Shown here: piece by piece, positions 7,338-16,434 of the stretch
Layout: every line of letters begins with the position of its first letter
How positions within the stretch are numbered: the first letter of the stretch is position 1
Translations under genes and position numbers: made by a program
The notes under the pieces: generated by a model
What the model was told of the DNA's origin: nothing
Seen by the model: only the letters and a program-made list of their open reading frames with translations
Databases searched by the model: none
Assembly: GCA_943842425.1 (NCBI GenBank)
Contig: CALTBR010000003.1
Span: 496,001 to 560,000 of the forward strand
Source: UBA974 sp002292405
GTDB lineage: Bacteria > Bacteroidota > Bacteroidia > Flavobacteriales_D > Sanyastnellaceae
Length of the DNA stretch: 64,000 nucleotides
Direction of reading: 5' to 3'

Positions 7338-10300
7338 GTCAATCTCACATGAACCATCATCCATATTCGCTGATGGGTCATAGTTGCAAGAGAACACATA
7401 CATACATCCAGAAACCTCTAACAGATCACAGATACCGTTCATGTTGTCATCACTGATACATTCACCATCACAGGTTAAACCATAATCTGGGTATTCACAA
7501 CTGCCGTCTTCAATCGTAGCTCCGAAGTAGTTACAAGCATCAGGGTCAGTACAACCTCCACACGAATCCCACTCACAAGAATCATTTTCGTCTGTAGCCT
7601 CTGGACAGAAGTTACAAGCTGTGTAATCCTGACATCCCGCAATCTCTAACTCATTACAAACACCATCGCCATCTGAATCTGCTAAACAATTTCCATCACA
7701 GTCGAAAACAACAGCTTCTGAAACAGCTTCACAAGAACCAGTGAAGTCGTGAACGCCAAGGCCAGACCAATCGTTGTTACCTAAAACAATCCACTCTGAA
7801 TCATCAACATCCGTTCCAGCAGAAGCATACCAATCACCACCGTTTCCTGAGTTAACATCAGATTTACGTATTAATGAGTGATCCTTCGTTCCGTTAGCAA
7901 CTCCAGCAACCTCCCATCCAGAACCAGGATCTGCATCCCATGTTCCAATCATATCTACAATTACGTAGCTAGACTCATCTCCTTGAACAAGAGCGTATCC
8001 GTCATCACCGTTAGATAGGTAAGTATGGAACTCGTCAGCTTCAGCAAGGATAGCAGGGTCAGCACTTCCGTGAGCGATAACATAAACATCACCCGCAGCA
8101 ACTACTGCTCCTTCATCGAATGCATTCCAGTACTCGTGTTCTCCAGGCGTAGAAGGCGCGTTAGATACACTTGGGTAAGCGAATCCCGATAAGTCTATGT
8201 CCGCATCAGTTGGGTTGTAAATCTCAAGGAACTTATTGTTTGAAGACCCCTCAGCATATCCGCTAAAGAATAGTCCACAAGCAGGAGCTGTTGGTCCACC
8301 TTCACATCCAGAAGGAATAGGTGTTGGATCTACGTACTCACAAGAACCGTTATCGATAGTAGCCCAGTCATCGTAACTACATGACTCAGAATCTGTACAA
8401 CCAGCACATGTCTCATATTCACAGCCAGAATCAATTGTAGCTGTTCCGTCATAGTTACAAGCACCATCATCCATACAACCTGTGCAAGATGAGTTATCTC
8501 CTCCACAAACTCCACAGTCGTCTAACTGGTTACCATCACAATCACAGTTTTCTTCAGGGATATCTGCACATCCACACTCGTAAACTGATCCAGGTCCATC
8601 ACAAACTCCACACTCGTCGTTTGCTAAACAAGAATCATTATTCTCGTAAATAGCATCAGCATCGTAGTTACAAGCTGTTTCATCCATACATCCACATCCT
8701 GATGTTCCGAATGATAGATTTAAGCGAATCTCTTGAGAAGAATCACCGCCAGGGAAGATTTGTGTGTAAAGTGAACCAGTAATGTTACCGTCAGTAGTTA
8801 ACTGAGCAACAAGTACTCTGTTATCATCTCCAGCAAATCCATTACTAACATTGTTCAATGCAAACCAGCTACCTCCGAAGAAGCTATTCAACTCAAGGTT
8901 TCCACCAGCTTCAAAGTCAGAAGCCCATGTATCACCCGCTGCGACAGCAGTAGAGATAGAACCCTCACCAGATGCAGGAGCTTGATCAATTCCAATTGTC
9001 AACCAGCTATCTGTAGCAAGATCCGGGAATAAACCGAAGAACGCTGGATTAATTGCATCCGCTGTTAATCCACCCACAGAACTTTGTGAGAAAGAAGTTG
9101 TAGTACGTAGGAATGATGGGTTATTCTCATCACCTGAAATAGCTGATACGAAATCACCAGCACCTGGCGTAGTTACATACACACGGTAAGTTGAGAGAAC
9201 TCCATCAATAGACGCTTCCTCAATCTCTATACTAAATCCATCTTGTCCTCCTGCTGCGTTATCACAAGAACAGTAATCACAAGAACCATCTTCGATAGTA
9301 TCACCATCATAGTTACAAGCTGAAGCATCTGTACAACCTAAACAAGATGTACTATCACCTCCACACACGCCACAGTCATCTAAGACGTTTCCGTCACAGT
9401 CACAGTCGCCCTCTGGGAAACCTGGTCCTGTTGCTAATCCGTCACAAATTCCACAGTCGTCTGGATATGCACAAGTCTCAAGTATTGTAACACCATCAGC
9501 ATAGTTACATGCTCCTGGAACTACACAACCAATTACATCATCAATATCACAGATACCATTACCACCTTCAGGAAGAATATCCTCAACACAATCACCTCCA
9601 CAATCACCAATTGCATCTGAGTATAAACAACCACCGTCTTCTACGTTAGCATCAGCATTGTAATTACAAGCAGTAGCATCCATACAACCGAAAGTACAAT
9701 CTCCAACGTGTCCTGACTCAGCTCCTCCAGAAGCTAATACTCCACTATCATCAGACAAAGACCAGCTATTTTCATAATCCCAAGAATCAGTAGCTGCGTA
9801 AGTAACATCGGTACAAACTGATAAATCTAAACATAGAACGAAGTCTGCAGAAGATCCACCTTCCAATACATAAGTATCACCATTAATAGTTACTGATCCT
9901 CCTCCGTCTCCATAAGAGTCAGAAAGTGTTAATGTAACATTTGAACCTTCTAAACAGATACCATCACAATCAAATCCTTCAGCAGCGTATTCACAATCTG
10001 AGTTATTTGGCAATGATGCATCTGAATCAAAGTTACAAGCTGTATCATCCATACAACCAGCACATGACTCGTAATCACAGCCATCTGCAACAAATCCTAC
10101 TCCAGTTACTTCAATATCAACTGAAGCGTCATCACCTGTAACGATAAGAGACCATGAAACTTGACTATTTAGGTCAGTAATTGTAAGTTCTCCTCCGTTC
10201 CAACCATCTCCAAAAGAATCATAACCAGTAACAGTATATGTTCCCTCTCCTAAGTTAATCTCATAATCGCCTGCACCGTATGTTTCTCCATTAACTTCAT

Positions 10301-12485
10301 AAGAAACTTCACCATCCCAACTTCCAGGAGTCCACACTAAGTTTATAACTCCACCGGAAATATATTCTCCACTTTGGATTGTAGCTGCAGGGTCATAGTT
10401 ACAAGCACTAGTATCCATACATCCTGTGCAAGAAGTGTTATCACCTCCACAATCTCCACAGTCGTCATTTGCTAAACAAGAACCATCATCTACTAGAGCT
10501 TCACCATTGAAGTTACAAGCTGCAGCATCTGTACATCCTTCAACACATTCGCTAGAACATGTTCCATATACGTTATATACGTTTCCTGAATCTACAACCC
10601 AAAGTCTGTTCGCATAAGACCAGTAATCAGTAATCGGTGTACAATCCCAAAGATCACCATATCCATCACCATCTAAATCAGGGTGAGGAGCATTAATCAT
10701 ATTTTCTTGAACTCCATCAACTACTAATAGGTATTCCATGTCAGCAGTTGGTGCAGGGTTAAATAAGAAAGTCCAAGTACCGTCTCCATTATCAGAAGCT
10801 ACAGGGCCAGCAAATGGATCCCAGCCCCACCAAGGACCAGTCATTCTTACTTCTGAAGCTGCATCACCACATACTGTAGTAGTGATAGAAAGTTGATTGT
10901 AATTACAAGAACCATCATCACAGTCAGCAGATTCGTCGTAGTTAATAGCGGTAGAATCAGTACACCCTAAAGTACCTGAACCGCCACAAACTCCACACTC
11001 GTCTAGTACGTTACCTGCACAGTCGCATTCGCCTTCAGCAATTCCTCCTCCGCCACAAACGCCACACTCATCTAGTACGTTACCTGCACAGTCACAATCG
11101 CCTTCAGCAATTCCTGAACCGCCACAAACGCCACACTCATCTAGTACGTTACCTGCACAGTCACAATCGCCTTCAGCAATTCCTGAACCGCCACAAACTC
11201 CACACTCGTCTAGTACGTTACCTGCACAGTCACAATCGCCTTCAGCAATTCCTGAACCGCCACAAACGCCACACTCATCTAGTACGTTACCTGCACAGTC
11301 ACAATCGCCTTCAGCAATTCCTGAACCGCCACAAACGCCACACTCGTCTAGTACGTTACCTGCACAGTCACAATCGCCATCAGCAATTCCTGAACCGCCA
11401 CAAACTCCACACTCATCATTTTCTAGACAAGATCCGTCATCAGTGTTTGCACCAGCATCTGCATCATAGTTACAAGCTGTATCATCCGTACAACCATACA
11501 CCTCGTACACACATGAACCATCATTGTAATCAGCATCAGCATCATAGTTAGTTGCCGTAGCGTCATTACAACCACAAGCATTAGCAACAGAACCAACTCC
11601 AAATGTTCCAGCTCCGTCGAAGTCTATACTCACTTGAACTTGGTCCTCACCTACACCAAGTGGGAAAACCTGGTAGTTTAAAGTTCCGCTAACTGAACCT
11701 GCTGTAGTGATTTGCATCACAAGCACTCTCAAATCTCCATCAGGAAGAGCGTTAGCTGCAGTATTTAAAACATACCAAGAACCACCTGTTAATGTGTTTA
11801 CATTAAGAGAAGTTCCTCCATTTATAAAATAATCACTTATTGTAGGAGTTAAGGCTCCATCCTCAACAAGAGAGGGGTCAGCTGCTCCGGCAATACCAGA
11901 AGTTGATGCTGGACCGGTAAGGCCTACAGTTGCATATGAATCTTCTTCAATTTCAGGAAAAATAGGTACAAATGCTGGGTTAATACCTGCAGCACTCCAA
12001 CTAGAATTAAATGTACTATTGAAGATTCCGTCGGGAGTATTAATTACCAATGGAGCTTGATCATTACCGAAAACGGCACTGAATTTATCTGTTGGGTCAA
12101 GAAGATTTACATAGAAACGATATACAGTATTACCTGGCACGTGCAACGCGGCAGAACTCTCAACTGTTAAAGTATAGTCAACTCCAGGCACTGTTTCACC
12201 TCCACAAGAACAGTAGTCACAAGATCCATCATCAATAGTAGCATCAGCATCATAGTTACAAGCTGAAGCATTAGAACAACCATAACAAGAATAATCACAA
12301 GAACCATCATCTTCAGAAGCTGCATCATCGTAGTTACAAGCTGTTGTGTCCATGCAACCAGCAATAGGACCTTGGGTATTGAAGTCTTCGCTTATTTGAA
12401 CTTGGTCAGCACCAACTCCAAGTGGGAAAATCTGGTAGTTTAAAGTTCCACTTAAGGGTCCAGAGTGAAGTGATTTGCATAACAA
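7242..12485 (-). CDS. Giant Cys-rich secreted repeat protein, 3' (main) segment after frameshift
   Basis: Main part (about 1,745 residues) of a very large secreted protein whose N-terminus lies in another frame at 12406-13011. In order: the end of a first beta domain; repeats of type GCxDxxACNYDxxA; a second beta domain (about 100-285) nearly identical to the N-terminal one; six-plus copies of a 23-residue CGVCGG repeat (about 358-501); a domain with MTGPWWGWDPF (about 545); two SYGDG/SFGDGW modules; a diverged third beta domain (about 1085-1262); a lamin-tail-like domain (about 1400-1583, FLEIYNPTDADIDLSGF); and a C-terminal dockerin-like motif DLNDDGEVDVSDLL. Dense paired Cys and Asp suggest a disulfide- and calcium-stiffened extracellular stalk or adhesin. 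Function is unknown. The nominal start codon of this segment is an artefact of the frameshift. Confidence 0.8.
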   Translation of the reverse strand: MLCKSLHSGPLSGTLNYQIFPLGVGADQVQISEDFNTQGPIAGCMDTTACNYDDAASEDDGSCDYSCYGCSNASACNYDADATIDDGSCDYCSCGGETVPGVDYTLTVESSAALHVPGNTVYRFYVNLLDPTDKFSAVFGNDQAPLVINTPDGIFNSTFNSSWSAAGINPAFVPIFPEIEEDSYATVGLTGPASTSGIAGAADPSLVEDGALTPTISDYFINGGTSLNVNTLTGGSWYVLNTAANALPDGDLRVLVMQITTAGSVSGTLNYQVFPLGVGEDQVQVSIDFDGAGTFGVGSVANACGCNDATATNYDADADYNDGSCVYEVYGCTDDTACNYDADAGANTDDGSCLENDECGVCGGSGIADGDCDCAGNVLDECGVCGGSGIAEGDCDCAGNVLDECGVCGGSGIAEGDCDCAGNVLDECGVCGGSGIAEGDCDCAGNVLDECGVCGGSGIAEGDCDCAGNVLDECGVCGGGGIAEGECDCAGNVLDECGVCGGSGTLGCTDSTAINYDESADCDDGSCNYNQLSITTTVCGDAASEVRMTGPWWGWDPFAGPVASDNGDGTWTFLFNPAPTADMEYLLVVDGVQENMINAPHPDLDGDGYGDLWDCTPITDYWSYANRLWVVDSGNVYNVYGTCSSECVEGCTDAAACNFNGEALVDDGSCLANDDCGDCGGDNTSCTGCMDTSACNYDPAATIQSGEYISGGVINLVWTPGSWDGEVSYEVNGETYGAGDYEINLGEGTYTVTGYDSFGDGWNGGELTITDLNSQVSWSLIVTGDDASVDIEVTGVGFVADGCDYESCAGCMDDTACNFDSDASLPNNSDCEYAAEGFDCDGICLEGSNVTLTLSDSYGDGGGSVTINGDTYVLEGGSSADFVLCLDLSVCTDVTYAATDSWDYENSWSLSDDSGVLASGGAESGHVGDCTFGCMDATACNYNADANVEDGGCLYSDAIGDCGGDCVEDILPEGGNGICDIDDVIGCVVPGACNYADGVTILETCAYPDDCGICDGLATGPGFPEGDCDCDGNVLDDCGVCGGDSTSCLGCTDASACNYDGDTIEDGSCDYCSCDNAAGGQDGFSIEIEEASIDGVLSTYRVYVTTPGAGDFVSAISGDENNPSFLRTTTSFSQSSVGGLTADAINPAFFGLFPDLATDSWLTIGIDQAPASGEGSISTAVAAGDTWASDFEAGGNLELNSFFGGSWFALNNVSNGFAGDDNRVLVAQLTTDGNITGSLYTQIFPGGDSSQEIRLNLSFGTSGCGCMDETACNYDADAIYENNDSCLANDECGVCDGPGSVYECGCADIPEENCDCDGNQLDDCGVCGGDNSSCTGCMDDGACNYDGTATIDSGCEYETCAGCTDSESCSYDDWATIDNGSCEYVDPTPIPSGCEGGPTAPACGLFFSGYAEGSSNNKFLEIYNPTDADIDLSGFAYPSVSNAPSTPGEHEYWNAFDEGAVVAAGDVYVIAHGSADPAILAEADEFHTYLSNGDDGYALVQGDESSYVIVDMIGTWDADPGSGWEVAGVANGTKDHSLIRKSDVNSGNGGDWYASAGTDVDDSEWIVLGNNDWSGLGVHDFTGSCEAVSEAVVFDCDGNCLADSDGDGVCNELEIAGCQDYTACNFCPEATDENDSCEWDSCGGCTDPDACNYFGATIEDGSCEYPDYGLTCDGECISDDNMNGICDLLEVSGCMYVFSCNYDPSANMDDGSCEIDSCACPGDLNDDGEVDVSDLLDFFQLWGNVCE
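8701..9235 (-). repeat. Third, diverged copy of the beta domain
   Basis: The encoded stretch from FSIEIEEASIDG to RLNLSFG keeps the landmarks of the two near-identical domains (INPAFxxxFP, DSWxTIGI, GGSWFALN, NRVLVAQLTT, G-S-L-x-x-Q-I-FPxG) but differs widely in sequence, so it marks an older duplication. Confidence 0.7.
10981..11417 (-). repeat. 69-bp tandem repeats (six full units plus a partial)
   Basis: Units start at 10981, 11050, 11119, 11188, 11257 and 11326, with a partial at 11395; spacing is exactly 69 bp. Each encodes 23 residues of the form DECGVCGGSGIAEGDCDCAG plus NVL. Neighbouring units differ by only a few bases (one carries GGG for GSG), which points to recent expansion. In-frame unit size means length changes keep the frame. 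Confidence 0.95.
11634..12181 (-). repeat. Near-identical long direct repeat, copy A (internal)
   Basis: Aligned with 12396-12944 at an offset of 762-763 bp. The two copies share long identical runs of DNA, including silent positions, and encode the same roughly 180-residue beta domain. Copy A is in frame with the rest of the giant protein. Confidence 0.93.
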
Positions 12486-12944
12486 GCACTCTTAAATCCG
12501 CATCAGGAAGAGCGTTAGCAGATGTATTTAATACATACCAAGAACCACCTGTTAATGTGTTTACATTAAGAGATGTTCCTCCATTTATAAAATAATCACT
12601 TATTGTAGGAGTTAAGGCTCCATCCTCAACAAGAGAGGGGTCAGCTGCTCCGGCAATACCAGAAGTTGATGCTGGACCGGTAAGGCCTACAGTTGCATAT
12701 GAATCTTCTTCAATTTCAGGAAAAACAGGTACAAATGCTGGGTTAATACCTGCAGCACTCCAACTAGAATTAAATGTACTATTGAAGATTCCGTCGGGGG
12801 AATTAATCACTAACGGATCTTGATCATTACCGAAAACGGCACTGAATTTATCTGACGCATCTGTTAGATTAACATAAAAACGGTACACAGTATTACCTGG
12901 TACGTACAACGCGTCAGAACTCTCAATGGTCAGTGAATACTGAG
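12396..12944 (-). repeat. Near-identical long direct repeat, copy B (N-terminal)
   Basis: Second copy of the duplicated beta-domain DNA. Against copy A it carries one extra base between about 12450 and 12475, which is what breaks the reading frame; the offset is 763 upstream of that point and 762 downstream. Confidence 0.93.
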
Positions 12945-13011
12945 CAGATACGCTGGTTAGCATTGAACAAGATAGGAAGGCCATAAAGGCAAGACTTATA
13001 TACTTACGCAT
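12406..13011 (-). CDS. Giant secreted repeat protein, 5' segment (signal peptide and first beta domain)
   Basis: N-terminal part of the gene continued at 7242-12485. I take the ATG at 13011, giving MRKYISLAFMAFLSCSMLTS and a cut after SVSA, a clear signal peptide; the frame runs up to 13047 but adds only an unlikely leader. The beta domain runs from YSLTIESSDALYVPG to DLRVLVMQIT and is nearly identical to the internal copy. After MQIT the frame departs into unrelated residues (SLWTLKWN) and stops at 12406, whereas the other frame carries on with SGPLSGTLNY, as the internal copy does. Either a real disrupting insertion, a sequencing error, or recoding; the first two are likelier. Confidence 0.8.
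   Translation of the reverse strand: MRKYISLAFMAFLSCSMLTSVSAQYSLTIESSDALYVPGNTVYRFYVNLTDASDKFSAVFGNDQDPLVINSPDGIFNSTFNSSWSAAGINPAFVPVFPEIEEDSYATVGLTGPASTSGIAGAADPSLVEDGALTPTISDYFINGGTSLNVNTLTGGSWYVLNTSANALPDADLRVLVMQITSLWTLKWNFKLPDFPTWSWC
12450..12475 (-). other. One-base frameshift site in the giant repeat protein
   Basis: Copy A encodes MQITTAGSVSGTLNY without a break. Copy B has one base more across the same interval, so MQITS is out of frame with GPLSGTLNY. No classical slippery heptamer or strong pseudoknot is obvious. There is no long homopolymer either, which makes a simple homopolymer miscall less obvious, although the repeat itself could have misled assembly. Confidence 0.85.
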
Positions 13012-13049
13012 GATTTGAAATATTTTTACTCGATAAATGTACGACAAGT

Positions 13050-13057
13050 CGAAGCTA
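13050..13057 (-). promoter_or_regulatory. Candidate -7 box TAGCTTCG for the giant repeat gene
   Basis: Minus-strand TAGCTTCG matches the TAnnTTYG form and lies 38 bases before the ATG at 13011. A weaker TACATTTA lies closer. No convincing -33 element seen. Confidence 0.4.
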
Positions 13058-13143
13058 GTGACACAATAAACTTTAAAAAATTATCATTCATCGATAAAAA
13101 ACAACAACTCGTCAGTTCAGGAAGTAAGTTAAAGCTAACCTCG

Positions 13144-13151
13144 TAACTTCG
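13144..13151 (+). promoter_or_regulatory. Candidate -7 box TAACTTCG for ffh operon
   Basis: TAACTTCG fits TAnnTTYG and lies 22 bases before the ffh ATG, giving a short ordinary leader. The 162-bp divergent region between the giant repeat gene and ffh therefore holds a box for each direction. Confidence 0.5.
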
Positions 13152-13173
13152 CAATCTAATAAGACAAAACACT

Positions 13174-14511
13174 ATGTTTGACAACTTACAAGAACGGTTT
13201 GAGAGAGCTTTTAAGGTACTTAAAGGTCATGGTTCCATTACTGAAGTAAATATTGGGGACACTTTAAAAGAAGTGAGAAAGGCCTTACTCGATGCAGATG
13301 TTGATTATAAAACGGCGAAAACCTTTGTGAAAAATGTCAAAGAGAAGGCATTGGGCAAGGAAGTTCTGACGGCGCTAAAGCCTGGTCAACTCCTAATTAA
13401 GATAACGCAAGAGGAACTTACCGAACTTATGGGCAAGGCGGCAGCGCCATTTGAGCTCAAGGCTAAGCCATCCATAATTTTACTGGCAGGACTGCAAGGA
13501 GCCGGTAAGACTACTCATGCTGGAAAACTCGCCAAGTATATTACAGATAAAAATAAGAAGACGCTTTTAGTTGCATGTGATGTATACCGTCCTGCGGCAG
13601 TCGATCAATTAAAGGTCGTGGGAGAGTCGGTAGGGGTTGAAGTCTTTGCAGAGCCCGGTGTCATCGATGCGGTCGGGATTGCAAAGCGCGGAGTAGAGTT
13701 TGCTAAGAAGAACGGATTCGGAGCTGTGATAGTCGATACGGCGGGTCGTTTGGCCGTGGACTCTAAGATGATGGAGGAGATCGATGCGATAAATAAAGCT
13801 ATTAAACCCCATGAGTCGCTTTTTGTAGTTGACGCCATGACGGGTCAAGACGCAGTACAAACAGCCAAGGCCTTTAATGATAGAATCGACTTCACTGGTG
13901 TTATCCTGACGAAATTAGATGGTGACGCACGAGGGGGGGCAGCGCTCTCGATATTTAGTATAGTAGGTAAGCCGATTAAATTTGTCGGGGTTGGAGAGAA
14001 AATGGACGCTCTTGAGATTTTCCACCCGAATAGAATGGCGGAGCGTATATTAGGTATGGGAGACGTTGTTACACTTGTCGAGCGTGCTCAGCAAGTCGTA
14101 GACGATAAGGAGGCAAAGAAAATAGAGGAGAAGATTCGTAAAAATAAGTTTGACCTTGAAGATTTTTTATCCCAAATACAGCAGGTTCGTAAAATGGGGA
14201 ATGTTAAAGATTTATTAGGTATGATGCCAGGAATGGGTAAAGCATTGAGAGGTGTCGATATTGATGACAATACCTTTAACCAAGTTGAAGCCATTATAAG
14301 GAGTATGACTCCTAAGGAGAGATCGATGCCACGGAGTTTAGACTTAAGTAGGAAAAAGAGGATTGCTAGAGGGAGTGGAACTGAAATCGAGGAGGTGAAT
14401 AAACTACTGAAACAATTTGAGGATATGAGAAAGGTGATGCAGATGATGAATAAAGGCGGTGAAAAAGGGCGCGGACGATTGCCTATGCCTGGAATGAGTC
14501 GTGGAAGATGA
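13174..14511 (+). CDS. ffh: Signal recognition particle protein Ffh (SRP54)
   Basis: GTPase of the bacterial signal recognition particle; with 4.5S RNA it binds signal sequences of nascent membrane proteins and docks with FtsY. 445 residues, normal. Order: N domain (1-90), G domain with P-loop GLQGAGKTT (about 107-115), DTAGR (about 188-192) and TKLDGD (about 247-252), then the Met-rich M domain (about 320-445) with GMMPGMGK and the RNA-binding RSMTPKER...SRKKRIARGSG segment, ending MMNKGGEKGRGRLPMPGM. First gene of a run in which folD begins inside its last codon. Confidence 0.98.
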   Translation: MFDNLQERFERAFKVLKGHGSITEVNIGDTLKEVRKALLDADVDYKTAKTFVKNVKEKALGKEVLTALKPGQLLIKITQEELTELMGKAAAPFELKAKPSIILLAGLQGAGKTTHAGKLAKYITDKNKKTLLVACDVYRPAAVDQLKVVGESVGVEVFAEPGVIDAVGIAKRGVEFAKKNGFGAVIVDTAGRLAVDSKMMEEIDAINKAIKPHESLFVVDAMTGQDAVQTAKAFNDRIDFTGVILTKLDGDARGGAALSIFSIVGKPIKFVGVGEKMDALEIFHPNRMAERILGMGDVVTLVERAQQVVDDKEAKKIEEKIRKNKFDLEDFLSQIQQVRKMGNVKDLLGMMPGMGKALRGVDIDDNTFNQVEAIIRSMTPKERSMPRSLDLSRKKRIARGSGTEIEEVNKLLKQFEDMRKVMQMMNKGGEKGRGRLPMPGMSRGR

Positions 14512-15386
14512 AAATACTTGACGGAAAGATGCTTTCATTAGAACTTCAGGCTGAGATTGCAGCTGAAGTTGAAGCGCACATAGCTAATGGTGGTCGCAAG
14601 CCGCATTTAGCGGCAATATTGATTGGAGACGACCCAGCGAGCAAAGCGTATGTAGGACATAAGGTGAAAGCCTGTGTAAAAGCAGGATTTGAAAGCTCGC
14701 TGATTGAGCGATCGGGAGATATTTCCCAAGAAGAGCTGTTAAATATCGTTCAAGAGCTGAATGAAGATGATTCTGTTGATGGATTTATAGTCCAACTCCC
14801 CCTACCCTCTCATATAGATAACCAAGCAGTGATTGAAGCGGTGAAGCCATCTAAAGATGTAGATGGATTTCACCCTGAAAATGTGGGGCGTATGGCATTA
14901 GGGCTTCCAACATTTTTACCTGCCACACCTGGAGGAATCATGACCTTGCTTGATAGAAATGGTGTGAAAACTTCTGGGATGCATGCTGTGGTAATCGGCA
15001 GGAGCGATATTGTTGGAAATCCTATGACTTCGCTTTTAAGCAGAAACGCAGAGCCTGGTAATTGTACCGTTACGCAGTGCCACAGCAGAACTGTAGATTT
15101 AAAATCTCACACTTTAAAAGCGGACCTAATTATAGCAGCAGTTGGAAGACCACACTTTGTGACAGCAGACATGGTAAAAGAAGGGGCTGTTGTAGTTGAT
15201 GTAGGAATAAACAGCATAGAAGATTCAAGTAGGAAATCAGGCCGGAGGTTGACAGGTGATGTAGACTTTGATCATGTAACTGAGAAGTGCAGTTTGATTA
15301 CCCCTGTTCCTGGTGGAGTGGGTCCTATGACTATAGCCACCCTTTTGCAAAACACACTAAGAGCCCGTCTTGCTTCAAAAAGCTGA
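14508..15386 (+). CDS. folD: Bifunctional methylenetetrahydrofolate dehydrogenase/cyclohydrolase FolD
   Basis: Interconverts 5,10-methylene-THF, methenyl-THF and 10-formyl-THF with NADP, supplying one-carbon units in the cytoplasm. 292 residues. Motifs: the catalytic region with SKAYVGHKVKAC (Tyr and Lys, about 44-55), QLPLPSHID (about 98-106), PATPGGIMTLL (about 143-153), the nucleotide-binding GRSDIVGNPM (about 164-173) and TPVPGGVGPMTIATL near the end. Start ATG overlaps the ffh stop as ATGA. Its 3' end overlaps ribD by 17 bp if the TTG start of ribD is used. Confidence 0.97.
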   Translation: MKILDGKMLSLELQAEIAAEVEAHIANGGRKPHLAAILIGDDPASKAYVGHKVKACVKAGFESSLIERSGDISQEELLNIVQELNEDDSVDGFIVQLPLPSHIDNQAVIEAVKPSKDVDGFHPENVGRMALGLPTFLPATPGGIMTLLDRNGVKTSGMHAVVIGRSDIVGNPMTSLLSRNAEPGNCTVTQCHSRTVDLKSHTLKADLIIAAVGRPHFVTADMVKEGAVVVDVGINSIEDSSRKSGRRLTGDVDFDHVTEKCSLITPVPGGVGPMTIATLLQNTLRARLASKS

Positions 15387-16434
15387 CACAAAATGGATGC
15401 AGCGAGCCTTAGATCTTGCTGAAAAGGGTAGCTCCACTACCCTACCTAACCCCATGGTTGGTTGTGTAATCGTTTTAGATTCAAAGACTATCGCAGAGGG
15501 ATACCATGAAAAATATGGAGAAGGTCACGCGGAGGTGAATGCTCTGGCCACTATTCCTGAATTAAGTCGTGAGACTTTAGCTCGCGCTACTGCATATGTT
15601 ACACTTGAGCCTTGTAGTCATCACGGAAAGACACCGCCATGCGCAAATTTGCTTATCGAAAGAGGTATTGGAAGAGTTGTTTACGCTATAGAAGATCCCA
15701 ACCCTATAGTTAGTGGTTCTGGACATTCATTATTAAAGGATGCTGGATTGGAAGTTGTGAATGGGGTTTTAGAAGAGGAAGCTCGATTGATGAACCGAAA
15801 GTTTTTACACCTACAAACATCTGACCTTCCATATATTGTACTTAAATGGGCTCAATCACTTGATGGATATATGGATCCAGAAATGTCAGCAGCTTATGGC
15901 AGAGGTGGGGTTGCAATTACTTCTGTTGATACTTTGCGCCATGTTCACCAACTAAGGGCAGAAAACTCCGGGATACTTATAGGACGGAAGACTGCTGAGG
16001 TAGATAACCCGTCTTTAAATGTTCGCGAAGTGAATGGGCCTAATCCTGTGAGGATTGTGATTGACCCTGAGTTGAGACTTGATGATTCTAAATTGAAGAT
16101 GATTGGTCATGATGGGGAAACATGGATCATTTGTAAACCTGGATTTAAAAGGCACATCTCAGGAGCAGAAGTAAAACCTTGGCTAGAAGAAGATTTACCG
16201 GTGATGCTCAGAAAACTGCGAAAAAACGGAATCCATAGTTTATTCGTAGAGGGAGGAGCATTTACGCACGGAAAGTTTTTAGAACAGGGTCTTTATAATG
16301 AGATTTACGTTTTTCAAGGGGTGGACGAATTCGGGGACGGACTTAAAGCGCCGCTAATCACACAATACAAAAGTGGAAAAGTCTGTGAAACTTCCGTTGG
16401 TGCTGATGCTCTGTGGCATTACATTCGGGGATGA
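15370..16434 (+). CDS. ribD: Bifunctional riboflavin biosynthesis deaminase/reductase RibD
   Basis: Catalyses two consecutive riboflavin steps: deamination of the pyrimidine from GTP, then reduction of the ribosyl side chain. 354 residues. The N-terminal cytidine-deaminase-like zinc domain shows GHAEVNAL (about 52-59) and PCSHHGKTPPC (about 81-91); the C-terminal RibD reductase domain shows LKWAQSLDGYM, GILIGRKTAEVDNPSLNVR and FVEGGAFTHGKFL. The TTG at 15370 is used here; ATG at 15397 (MQRALDLAEKG) is the alternative and would remove most of the overlap with folD. Next gene overlaps its stop as ATGA. Confidence 0.95.
   Translation: MLQKADTKWMQRALDLAEKGSSTTLPNPMVGCVIVLDSKTIAEGYHEKYGEGHAEVNALATIPELSRETLARATAYVTLEPCSHHGKTPPCANLLIERGIGRVVYAIEDPNPIVSGSGHSLLKDAGLEVVNGVLEEEARLMNRKFLHLQTSDLPYIVLKWAQSLDGYMDPEMSAAYGRGGVAITSVDTLRHVHQLRAENSGILIGRKTAEVDNPSLNVREVNGPNPVRIVIDPELRLDDSKLKMIGHDGETWIICKPGFKRHISGAEVKPWLEEDLPVMLRKLRKNGIHSLFVEGGAFTHGKFLEQGLYNEIYVFQGVDEFGDGLKAPLITQYKSGKVCETSVGADALWHYIRG

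Noticed and set aside
10981..11417. Regular 69-bp repeats as a CRISPR array
   Set aside because: Units are contiguous with no variable spacers and encode an in-frame Cys-rich peptide repeat.
12440..12485. Programmed ribosomal frameshift in the giant protein
   Set aside because: No slippery heptamer or clear downstream structure; the duplicate copy is simply one base shorter, which points to an indel.
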